Assembly: GCA_963714415.1 (NCBI GenBank)
Contig: CAVQOL010000003.1
Location: forward strand, 434,001-498,000
From: JAGXRK01 sp963714415
GTDB taxonomy: Bacteria > Bacteroidota > Ignavibacteria > Ignavibacteriales > Ignavibacteriaceae
DNA: 64,000 nucleotides
Direction of reading: 5' to 3'
A model generated the notes under the pieces. The model was not told the DNA's origin. It made no database searches and saw only the letters and a program-made list of their open reading frames with translations. Shown here piece after piece: positions 57,116-64,000 of this stretch (position 1 is the stretch's first letter; the number at the start of each line of letters is the position of its first letter). The translations under genes were made by a program, and so were the position numbers.

Positions 57116-57189
57116 TCGGAACGGGGGGATTTGAACCCCCGACCACCTGAACCCCATTCAGGTACGCTACCGGGCTGCGCCACGTTCCG
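57116..57189 (-). tRNA. tRNA-Pro (anticodon GGG)
   Basis: A complete 74-base cloverleaf read on the minus strand. The seven-base acceptor stem is CGGAACG/CGTTCCG, the D stem GCGC/GCGT, and the anticodon stem CCTGA/TCAGG. The loop ATGGGGT places GGG at 57153-57155 (reads CCC and CCU). The T arm is GGGGG-TTCAAAT-CCCCC. The 3' CCA is not encoded. The gene begins only five bases after the stop of the merR-type gene, so it is probably processed from that transcript. Confidence 0.96.
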
Positions 57190-57194
57190 AAATT

Positions 57195-57587
57195 TTATAA
57201 TTTTGACACTAGAAGTTCTAAAATACTTTTTATTTCTTCAAGGTCTTTCTTTAGAGTAGATTTTTCTTTCTTTACCGGTACATGTTCAGCATCTGGGGAT
57301 GAATTTTTTTCCGGTTCTGATACTTGTAATACTTTATCCGGCGTATAATTCTCTAAAATTTTCTTTGCTCCCTCAATTGTATATTTTCTTTCTCTGAGCA
57401 GATTTTTGATATGCAGAATTAATTGAATATCCTTATTGGTATATATTCTGTTTCCTGCCCTGTTTTTTTGAGGTTTAAGCTCATCAAACTCTGTTTCCCA
57501 GTATCGTAAAACATATTGTTCAATACCGGTTATTTTGCTTACTTCACTGATTGAGTAATAGAGTTTTTTTATTGAAAGATCTTTCAT
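57195..57587 (-). CDS. MerR family transcriptional regulator
   Basis: About 130 residues. The N-terminal winged-helix domain has YYSISEVSKITGIEQYVLRYWETEF, with RNRAGNRIYTNKD as the wing region, and RERKYTIEGAKKIL completing the MerR module. A linker and a short C-terminal helix (TLKKDLEEIKSILELL) likely dimerise. No Cys-based effector site is visible, so it is a metal-independent type. ATG 57587 is chosen over 57593 on family similarity. It is followed after five bases by tRNA-Pro. Confidence 0.88.
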   Translation of the reverse strand: MKDLSIKKLYYSISEVSKITGIEQYVLRYWETEFDELKPQKNRAGNRIYTNKDIQLILHIKNLLRERKYTIEGAKKILENYTPDKVLQVSEPEKNSSPDAEHVPVKKEKSTLKKDLEEIKSILELLVSKL

Positions 57588-57765
57588 AAGCATAGATAAT
57601 TTGTTGAAACGAAAATAACTAATGCTTTATTTAATAGCAAGATGCAGTTATTAAATAAAGTCAAAACTTTTTGGGAAAGATAGATTTTGTTGAAATAATA
57701 AGAATTTAGTATTGAACTAAAGTGTGATAGTAGAAGAAATAGGTAAGATTAAAACAACTATTATT

Positions 57766-58197
57766 CTAGTAGTTCTCTATAACTTTAATTAGTGCATAAA
57801 CGCCTGACAGATAACTAATCTCTTTAAGTCCGGAGATGTATCCATTACATTGCTTTGCTGTTAAAGTCTTTTGTCTGAAATCCTCACGTTGAGAAATGTT
57901 AGAAAGATGCACCTCTACTTTAGGAATTTTACATAAAGCTAAGGCATCGTGTATTGCAACGGATGTATGCGCGTAACCTCCGGGATTTATTATTAGACCA
58001 TCATATACCTTATTCGCTTCGTGTATTTTATTAACTAAATCACCTTCTAAATTTGATTGATAAAATGTAACCGATACTTTTGGAAATTCTTTCTTTAAAA
58101 TATTTTCAATATCCCACAATGAAATATTTCCGTATTGATCCTTCTCCCTATCTTCTAGCATATTCAAATTAGGACCATTAATAATAATAAATTTCAT
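57766..58197 (-). CDS. aroQ: 3-dehydroquinate dehydratase, type II
   Basis: A 143-residue type II enzyme of the shikimate pathway. Key motifs are IINGPNLNMLEDREKDQYG (active-site Arg and Tyr on the flexible lid), FYQSNLEGDLV, INPGGYAHTSVAIHDAL with the catalytic His, and EVHLSNISQREDFR. It overlaps the preceding hypothetical gene as ATGA-type, and thus may be co-translated. Confidence 0.94.
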   Translation of the reverse strand: MKFIIINGPNLNMLEDREKDQYGNISLWDIENILKKEFPKVSVTFYQSNLEGDLVNKIHEANKVYDGLIINPGGYAHTSVAIHDALALCKIPKVEVHLSNISQREDFRQKTLTAKQCNGYISGLKEISYLSGVYALIKVIENY

Positions 58198-58466
58198 TTA
58201 GTTTCACTCATTTCTTCAATTATTCCCCTTAATTTTGGATTAATATAAATATCGTCAACTCCAAGTTCTTTTAATGCCATAGAAAGGATAAAAACTTTCC
58301 TTTGGAGATTCGCCGTTTTATTGATTACAATTACTTTGCTTTCCTTAAGAATACAATAACCGCCCTTAAAGTCGCCCTTTTCAAATCTCACAGTAGCACC
58401 AAGTTGTGAAGCAAGTGCTTTCAAATCCTGAAATAAATCTTCAAACTCTTTCTCTTTGATTTTCAT
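58194..58466 (-). CDS. Small soluble protein, uncharacterised
   Basis: A 90-residue protein I cannot assign. It looks alpha/beta (FEDLFQDLKALASQLGATVRFEKGDFKG, then VIVINKTANLQRKVFILSMAL), with no signal or membrane helix. It is coupled by overlaps to the membrane protein upstream and to aroQ downstream. Confidence 0.7.
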   Translation of the reverse strand: MKIKEKEFEDLFQDLKALASQLGATVRFEKGDFKGGYCILKESKVIVINKTANLQRKVFILSMALKELGVDDIYINPKLRGIIEEMSETK

Positions 58467-58990
58467 TAAGTAACTTTATTTTTAATAGTCAATGGTTTAA
58501 ATATAATTAGAAATAAAATGCTTAAATAACTTAATATTTCAATAATAGGAAAACTGCTCAGAGCTGTAATTCTATCTCTAACAAGATTAATAATGGAGTC
58601 TGCATTAAATGATGATTGTAACAGCATAGAAATAATTTTGAAGTCTATAATTAAAAGATATAACTCAAACGGAAGTGTAATTAAAATTATCACTATAGAA
58701 ATAAACAACCAACCGTTTTCTTTTAGCTTGATCTTTGACGATAATAGAAAAAGAACAAATGACATAATCATGATTATATAAGCCAAAAAAGGTGTTAAAA
58801 AAGCAGGCAGCAGAGATAATAGAATTGTGTTAATGTCATCAATTAAGAACATCTCTTTGAGAATTAAATCCTTGGGTTCGAATAACTGATAAATAAGAAA
58901 GAGTTTTACTAGATATGATCCTATCCAAATACTTCCGGAAACCAATGCAAATGATGCAAATAACTTAGAAAAGAATGATTGTTTTTTCAT
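58466..58990 (-). CDS. Four-helix membrane protein, uncharacterised
   Basis: A 174-residue protein with about four hydrophobic helices (ASFALVSGSIWIGSYLVKLFL, LLSLLPAFLTPFLAYIIMI, WLFISIVIILITLPFELYLLI, IIEILSYLSILFLIIF). I recognise no family or motif. Its stop overlaps the start of the next gene; it is the first gene of a leftward unit that ends with aroQ. Confidence 0.7.
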   Translation of the reverse strand: MKKQSFFSKLFASFALVSGSIWIGSYLVKLFLIYQLFEPKDLILKEMFLIDDINTILLSLLPAFLTPFLAYIIMIMSFVLFLLSSKIKLKENGWLFISIVIILITLPFELYLLIIDFKIISMLLQSSFNADSIINLVRDRITALSSFPIIEILSYLSILFLIIFKPLTIKNKVT

Positions 58991-59029
58991 AAATTTAAAA
59001 TAAATATTAATTAAAATTAGTAAAAAGTT

Positions 59030-59887
59030 ATGAATATTGCCTCAATAGATATTGGCACGAATACAGTCCTTCTATTAATCGCAGAGGTTGATCTAAAGAA
59101 CCAAACATTTACCGTTTTAAGAAATGAACACAGAATGCCAAGAATAGGCAAAGGATTAAATCCTGGTTTGCCTTTAAATTCTGATAAAATCAAATTACTT
59201 AAAACAGTATTAAAAGAATATAAAACTATTATCGATTCTTATAATGTAAAAGAAGTAATTCTAACAGCTACTAATGCATTCAGAATAGCTTCGAACAGTG
59301 AATCTATTATCAGTGAAATCCATGAAGAATTTAATTATGTTATTAAAGTTATATCCGGTGAAGAAGAAGCTTTTTATTCTTTTCTCGGTGCAACTTCTGG
59401 AATATTAAATAAAGATAAATTTCTGGTAATAGATATTGGAGGTGGTAGCACAGAGATTATATTCGGTTCAAGAAATAATATATATTTTAGAAAAAGTTTT
59501 CAGATTGGAGCAGTTTCTGCTACCGAGAAATTCTTTATAAATGATCCACCAACACCGGAGCAAGTTAAATTACTAAATGAATATATTCAAAAATTATTTG
59601 GAGAATTTAAGAATCTTCCGGTCAATAATGCCTTTTCAATTGCAATTGCTGGAACACCTACAACTTTATCAAGTATCAAACACGAATTAACCGTCTTTAA
59701 CGAGAAAGTTATTGAATTAAGTGAGTTGAATTTATTTGATATAAATAAAATAGTTTCCGATCTCTCGCTCATGTCATCCAAGGAAATAAAAAATAAATGG
59801 CAAAATATTATGCGGGGACGTGAAGATATTATATTAGCAGGATCACTTATTTTATTGAATTTACTTGAAGTTATTAAAATTAGATAA
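59030..59887 (+). CDS. Ppx/GppA family phosphatase
   Basis: A 285-residue protein covering the two ASKHA lobes of exopolyphosphatase/guanosine pentaphosphatase. NIASIDIGTNTVLLLIAEV is phosphate 1 motif, VISGEEEAFYSFLGA the middle motif, and VIDIGGGSTEIIFG phosphate 2. It lacks the C-terminal HD-like region of E. coli Ppx, as in short Ppx2-type enzymes. It is divergent from the preceding leftward unit and convergent with nadB. Confidence 0.88.
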   Translation: MNIASIDIGTNTVLLLIAEVDLKNQTFTVLRNEHRMPRIGKGLNPGLPLNSDKIKLLKTVLKEYKTIIDSYNVKEVILTATNAFRIASNSESIISEIHEEFNYVIKVISGEEEAFYSFLGATSGILNKDKFLVIDIGGGSTEIIFGSRNNIYFRKSFQIGAVSATEKFFINDPPTPEQVKLLNEYIQKLFGEFKNLPVNNAFSIAIAGTPTTLSSIKHELTVFNEKVIELSELNLFDINKIVSDLSLMSSKEIKNKWQNIMRGREDIILAGSLILLNLLEVIKIR

Positions 59888-59947
59888 AGTATATACTAGC
59901 ACTAAAGGAATCAGGTACGGAGCTATTGTAAAATTTATGATTGATAA

Positions 59948-61573
59948 TCAGGAGTGAACATTTTCTATTATCGTATCTCTAACTTCTGAGTCAGTTAACT
60001 TACCCGGATAATCAATCGTAAAGTGCAATCCCCTGCTTTCTTTTCTCAACTTTGCTGATTTAATTATAATGTGGGAGCATGTTATTAAATTTCTCAATTC
60101 TAATAATTTATTGAATACTTTTGTTTTTTTATAAAATTCCTCTATTTCAATAAATATTGTATGAATTCTTTTAGATGCTCTTTCTAATCTTTGATTCGAG
60201 CGAACAATTCCAACATAATCTCCCATAGTTTGCTTAACTTCTTTTAAGCTATGGGTGATTAAAACATGTTCATCTGCACTTAAAGTACCTGAATCATCCC
60301 ATTCAGGTATTTCAGGAATATCAGATTGTTTCTCTTTAAGAAATCGTTTTATGTATTCGAAACTTCTGTATGCATAGACTAAAGCTTCTAATAAGGAATT
60401 GCTGGCAAGTCTGTTTGCCCCGTGAACTCCAGTCATCGTAACCTCACCGCAAGCAAACAATCCGTTTAATGAAGTTGCTGCTTTAAGATTTACCATTACA
60501 CCACCACAAGCATAGTGTGCAGCCGGAACAACCGGGATGAAATCTTTTGTAATGTCAATTCCGTTTTGCATTAAAGTGTTATAAATATTTGGGAATTTAT
60601 CTTTTGTTTCATCCTGACTTTTGTAAGTAATATCAAGATAAACAAAATCATCTCCCCTTTTTTTAAGTTCATTGTCAATTGCTCTAGCAACAATATCTCG
60701 CGGAGCCAGTTCTAGTCGGGAATCATAATTCTTCATAAAAGTATTTCCATCCATAGTTCGTAAAATTCCACCATATCCTCTAACCGCTTCAGAAATTAGA
60801 AATGACGGAGTATCATAAGAATTTTTTGTTTCTATCTGATAGAAAGATGTTGGATGAAATTGAATGAATTCCATATTAGCTATCTTTGCTCCGGCACGAT
60901 ATGCCATTGCAAATCCATCGCCTGTTGCAATAGCCGGATTTGTGGTATGAAGATAAACCTGTCCCAGTCCGCCAGTAGCAAGAATAGTCGCTTTCGCAGA
61001 AATTTTAATAACTTTATTTTTAGTAGAGTCCAGCACATAAGCACCCCAGCAATTACGATTGTTCAATTTTGATTCTTTTAATCCAAGTACATTATGCTCG
61101 GTCAGAAAATCTATAGCAATGGCATCTTCAATAATTCTAATATTGTTTTTATCGTTTACAGCTTCTATTAAAGCTCGTTCAATTTCTTTACCGGTGAGGT
61201 CTTTGGCGTGAAGGATGCGGGGCATTGAATGCCCGCCTTCTCTTGCAAGATCATATTTGCCGTTTTTTTGAGTGAATCGTGTACCAATTTCTATAAGATC
61301 TTGAATTCTTTGCGGACCTTCTTTCACCATTGATTCAACAGCTTCCCGATTACACAATCCCGCACCGGCAATAAGAGTATCCTGAATATGTTTATTAAAC
61401 GAATCTGAAGAATCAATTACAGATGCAATTCCACCTTGAGCATAGTTTGTATTTGATTCAGCTCTATCTTTCTTTGTAACAAGAATAATATCTGCAAACT
61501 CTGAAATCTTTAGTGCAGCGAATAGACCGGCTATTCCGCTTCCTATAATTAAAACATCGGTCTTAAGCGACAT
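59948..61573 (-). CDS. nadB: L-aspartate oxidase
   Basis: A 541-residue FAD enzyme for the first step of NAD synthesis (aspartate to iminoaspartate). The FAD motif is VLIIGSGIAGLFAALKI. NYAQGGIASVIDSSDS, EGGHSMPRILHAKDLTG, ATGGLGQVYLHTTNP, QFHPTSFY and AAHYACGGVMVNL match NadB and the fumarate reductase superfamily. GVHGANRLASNSLLEALVY separates it from succinate dehydrogenase. nadA and nadC are not in the window. Confidence 0.95.
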   Translation of the reverse strand: MSLKTDVLIIGSGIAGLFAALKISEFADIILVTKKDRAESNTNYAQGGIASVIDSSDSFNKHIQDTLIAGAGLCNREAVESMVKEGPQRIQDLIEIGTRFTQKNGKYDLAREGGHSMPRILHAKDLTGKEIERALIEAVNDKNNIRIIEDAIAIDFLTEHNVLGLKESKLNNRNCWGAYVLDSTKNKVIKISAKATILATGGLGQVYLHTTNPAIATGDGFAMAYRAGAKIANMEFIQFHPTSFYQIETKNSYDTPSFLISEAVRGYGGILRTMDGNTFMKNYDSRLELAPRDIVARAIDNELKKRGDDFVYLDITYKSQDETKDKFPNIYNTLMQNGIDITKDFIPVVPAAHYACGGVMVNLKAATSLNGLFACGEVTMTGVHGANRLASNSLLEALVYAYRSFEYIKRFLKEKQSDIPEIPEWDDSGTLSADEHVLITHSLKEVKQTMGDYVGIVRSNQRLERASKRIHTIFIEIEEFYKKTKVFNKLLELRNLITCSHIIIKSAKLRKESRGLHFTIDYPGKLTDSEVRDTIIENVHS

Positions 61574-61611
61574 AAATTTCTCTCAAAGATTATTTTAATA
61601 CTTATTGGAAA

Positions 61612-62322
61612 TTAAATGAAGAATACGGTAACGGCAAGTATTATAATGAGTGCAATCATAAGTAAATAATTTATTGCTGTTATGTTGAGGCTTAATGATT
61701 TGTTCGCAGTTAAAGCATAATTTGCTTTATAATTAAGAACAATAGACCATAATATCATTCCCAACTCAACTGAAAATAGTAAATACGCAATTGTTGCTTT
61801 TACCTGAAAGGGATTCGGATTGTTTGAAAAGAGATAATCGCCAAATACAATTAACTCTATTGGGAATAAAATTACAACTGCAAAAAGATTTGGAACGGTT
61901 GAATAAATGTTAAGCGAATATATATCCCTGAACCTTACTTTGTAATCTTTTTTATTTAATATAAACGAAATAAATGCTGAGATTAATACAAATAAAACAG
62001 TAACAGAAGAAAGTACGATTAAATAACTAATAATTAGTGGTGTAGTTGATCTTGCCGACTCTGATAAAATTAAGGAAACAAAACGGCTCAATATTAATAT
62101 TCGTAATGCAAAAAGTATTGAAAGAAATACAATGAAATTTTTATGTTCAGATAATATTATTTTTTTAAAAGCAGCAGAAGGTGATTCTATAAGTGATCCG
62201 ATGGTTTCCCAAATATCAATGTTCGATACTCTGTCCCGTATAAAATATTTACAGCTTGTACAAGTATGAGTATAGATTGAATTCTCAGCAGAACAATTTT
62301 TGCAGACGACAGCGTTTTTCAT
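61612..62322 (-). CDS. Zinc-ribbon plus Yip1 domain membrane protein
   Basis: A 236-residue protein. The N terminus holds a CxxC-x10-CxxC zinc ribbon (Cys7, Cys10, Cys21, Cys24). An amphipathic segment (SNIDIWETIGSLIESPSAAF) precedes five hydrophobic helices of the Yip1 family. The function in bacteria is unknown. It lies eight bases after a DUF5683 gene and behind parB, an order I associate with FCB bacteria. Confidence 0.8.
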   Translation of the reverse strand: MKNAVVCKNCSAENSIYTHTCTSCKYFIRDRVSNIDIWETIGSLIESPSAAFKKIILSEHKNFIVFLSILFALRILILSRFVSLILSESARSTTPLIISYLIVLSSVTVLFVLISAFISFILNKKDYKVRFRDIYSLNIYSTVPNLFAVVILFPIELIVFGDYLFSNNPNPFQVKATIAYLLFSVELGMILWSIVLNYKANYALTANKSLSLNITAINYLLMIALIIILAVTVFFI

Positions 62323-62329
62323 CTGTACC

Positions 62330-62812
62330 TCAAAAATTAATACGGATATTTAATTGCGGAGTTCTCGTAAGATATTCTTCGCTAACAGTAAAATCAAATA
62401 AGTGAGCATCCACATAAGCATCAACAAGATTAAGTAAATAGGTTAAGACTAAATAAACAGCAAAGTTATCGCGCTGATCTCGATAAAAATCTCTTCTCAA
62501 TAAATAAATTCGCTGATCTGTTTCAATATATAAATCGCGACTCTTTATGTATTTATCATTTGTATCTATCCAATTATAAACAAACCATCCGGCAAATCCC
62601 CATACAACGGGAATCTTCCAATAAGATTCATTATATAATTGACCCCAACCGGGAATAACAGCACTACGAAGTACTGCTCCCCACGGGGATTTCTGCATAA
62701 TAAACACAGTATCAGTTTTTTCCTCTTTGATCAGAAGTTCTTCACTTTGAGAGAAAAGATTTGATGTGAGAAAAATAAAAAGTATAAATGTACTAATTAT
62801 AATTCTTATCAA
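62330..62812 (-). CDS. DUF5683 domain-containing exported protein
   Basis: About 160 residues from TTG 62812, which starts a clean signal peptide (RIIISTFILFIFLTSNLFSQ) and overlaps the parB stop by 20 bases; starts further upstream (62848 or 62866) are less likely. The DUF5683 signature is LRSAVIPGWGQLYNESYWKIP followed by hydrophobic segments and DTNDKYIKSRDLYIETDQ. The function is unknown. It is coupled with parB and the Yip1-type gene. Confidence 0.82.
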   Translation of the reverse strand: MIRIIISTFILFIFLTSNLFSQSEELLIKEEKTDTVFIMQKSPWGAVLRSAVIPGWGQLYNESYWKIPVVWGFAGWFVYNWIDTNDKYIKSRDLYIETDQRIYLLRRDFYRDQRDNFAVYLVLTYLLNLVDAYVDAHLFDFTVSEEYLTRTPQLNIRINF

Positions 62813-63743
62813 TGATTTCGAATAATTCGAATAGTCTTTCAAGTTCATTATTTGAATAGAACTCAATTATTATTTCTCCGGAACCGTCTTTCTTCTGTTT
62901 ACAAGATACTTTTGTTCCGAATATTTTTCTTAATTTATCTTCAACATCTTTGAAGTTTGCAGATACTAATCTGCTCCCTCCTGGTATTGAAAAAGATTTT
63001 TTTTGAGGTTTTTCTTCTTGACTAATTTTTTTTACAAGCTGTTCAACTTTTCTTACTGAAAGATTATTGGCAAGGATTTTTTCAAGAATCTGAATCTGAG
63101 TTGACTCATTTGGAATATTTATCAATGCTCTTGCGTGTCCTGAAGTTATCTCTTCATTAACAAGAGCTTCCTGAATCTTATAAGGTAATTTTAGCAACCT
63201 AATTGAATTTGCAATTGTTGTTCTGTCTTTTCCTACTTTATCAGCAATTTCTTCCTGCGTTAGATGACATTCTTCCATTAGTCTTTTAAAAGCTCTTCCT
63301 ATCTCAATAGGATTAAGCCTTTCACGCTGAATGTTCTCAATCAATGCAAGTGCTAATAAAATTTCGTCGGAATCAACTTTAATTATATATGCCGGAATTT
63401 CTTTGTAGCCAATATCTTTATAAGCACGCAGTCTTCTTTCGCCTGAAATTAGCTGATAACGATTTCCTTGAATTCTTCTTACTGTAATTGGTTGGATCAA
63501 TCCGTTTGATATTATAGATTTTTTTAATTCTTCCAATGCCTGCGGGTCAAAACCCATTCTAGGCTGATAAGGATTTGGAGAAATAAATTCTACAGATATC
63601 CTGGCTAAAATATCAATCAATTTACCATCATCATCTTTAATTTTGGAATAATCAGGCGGTTGAACCAGATCCTGATTTACCAATGCATTGGGATTCATCA
63701 ATGCATCCAAACCTCTTCCTAAAACTGGCTTAGCTTTGCTCAT
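62793..63743 (-). CDS. parB: Chromosome partitioning protein ParB
   Basis: A 316-residue CTPase/DNA-binding protein that loads at parS and works with ParA. It has KPVLGRGLDALM at the N terminus, ISPNPYQPR, the CTP motif LISGERRLRAYK with ALIENIQRERLNPIEIG, and the helix-turn-helix LTQEEIADKVGKDRTTIANS. A C-terminal dimer domain follows. Overlap with parA at 63730-63743 indicates a single operon. No parS-like 16-mer was recognised in the window. Confidence 0.95.
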   Translation of the reverse strand: MSKAKPVLGRGLDALMNPNALVNQDLVQPPDYSKIKDDDGKLIDILARISVEFISPNPYQPRMGFDPQALEELKKSIISNGLIQPITVRRIQGNRYQLISGERRLRAYKDIGYKEIPAYIIKVDSDEILLALALIENIQRERLNPIEIGRAFKRLMEECHLTQEEIADKVGKDRTTIANSIRLLKLPYKIQEALVNEEITSGHARALINIPNESTQIQILEKILANNLSVRKVEQLVKKISQEEKPQKKSFSIPGGSRLVSANFKDVEDKLRKIFGTKVSCKQKKDGSGEIIIEFYSNNELERLFELFEIIDKNYN

Positions 63744-64000
63744 GTTCTTTATTCAGAGTAATTACCGAATTCCTTTCTAAAAATTCAGATGCGAATGACA
63801 TATAATTTTTTGCACCTGATGAAATTGCATCATATAAAATAATTGGCTTGCCGTAACTTGGTGATTCTGAAATTCTAACATTTCTATGAATGACTGTATC
63901 AAAAACTTTTTCTCCAAAATACTTTCGTACTTCTTCTGCAACTTGATGAGATAACCTTAATCGTGTATCGAACATTGTAAGTAAAACACCTTCGATTGCT
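63730..64000 (-). CDS. parA: Chromosome partitioning ATPase ParA, C-terminal part
   Basis: Partial gene running off the right edge. The frame is open from 64000 to the stop at 63730 and encodes the ParA/Soj C terminus (AIEGVLLTMFDTRLRLS, VIHRNVRISESPSYGKPIILYD, GAKNYMSFASEFL). The Walker motif lies outside the window. It overlaps parB by 14 bases, the usual arrangement near the chromosome origin, though no origin sequence is visible here. Confidence 0.93.
   Translation of the reverse strand, partial: AIEGVLLTMFDTRLRLSHQVAEEVRKYFGEKVFDTVIHRNVRISESPSYGKPIILYDAISSGAKNYMSFASEFLERNSVITLNKEHEQS

Overview
The window is a low-G+C (about one third by eye) bacterial chromosome segment from the FCB (Bacteroidota/Chlorobiota/Ignavibacteriota) group. 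An Ignavibacteriota-like organism is the most likely source, but this is inferred from gene content and not proven. Supporting signs are a type IX secretion C-terminal sorting domain on a giant subtilase, a DUF5683 protein and a zinc-ribbon/Yip1 protein beside parB, an OmpP1/FadL porin paired with a lipid-type SGNH hydrolase, many TTG starts and tightly overlapping genes. No prophage, insertion sequence, CRISPR array, rRNA or antiphage island was found.

Layout: 1-519 is non-coding. 520-8353 holds an LD-carboxypeptidase convergent with a leftward unit: polA, three family-9 glycosyltransferases, ispE. 8543-13602 holds a C-terminally short Kup K+ transporter, a secreted endonuclease/exonuclease/phosphatase protein, an SDR and an exbB-exbD-exbD energiser. 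13683-18992 is a compact run of yqeY, cvpA, mutS2 and a biotin carboxylase/biotin carrier pair. 19035-27432 is largely envelope-related (FadL porin, SGNH hydrolase, SPOR lipoprotein, CNNM/CorC protein, MlaD-like protein, gamma-glutamyltransferase), plus ssb and acpS. 27516-42553 is mostly housekeeping: trpS, scpA-scpB-rluB, dacB, lysS, ctpA, gamma-carbonic anhydrase, ybeY, xer recombinase, hpf, hprK, an M23 peptidase and holB. 42629-44671 is a thiolase/3-hydroxyacyl-CoA dehydrogenase pair. 44762-54772 reads leftward: a Tat-exported DUF362 protein and a NapH-like polyferredoxin, then purF, a T9SS subtilase, pgsA, ftsY and a small basic membrane protein. 54924-64000 has a small membrane protein, a CoA-binding protein, a secreted MetX-like hydrolase, merR with tRNA-Pro(GGG), aroQ, a Ppx/GppA phosphatase, nadB, Yip1, DUF5683, parB and the end of parA.

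The most striking feature is not a new system but a set of 18 inferred single-base frame breaks in eight genes. Seventeen read as one extra base and one as one missing base, and several are clustered within about 130 bases. After removal of those single bases each gene reads as a full-length, motif-complete protein, while the large essential genes (polA, mutS2, lysS, purF, ftsY) are undamaged. Local consensus error or very recent decay of non-essential, mostly envelope-related genes both fit. Other points worth a look are a terminator whose T tract runs straight into the holB start codon, a Kup without its C-terminal domain, an HNH gene whose strong ribosome-binding site faces no standard start codon, and a tRNA transcribed as the tail of a merR gene.
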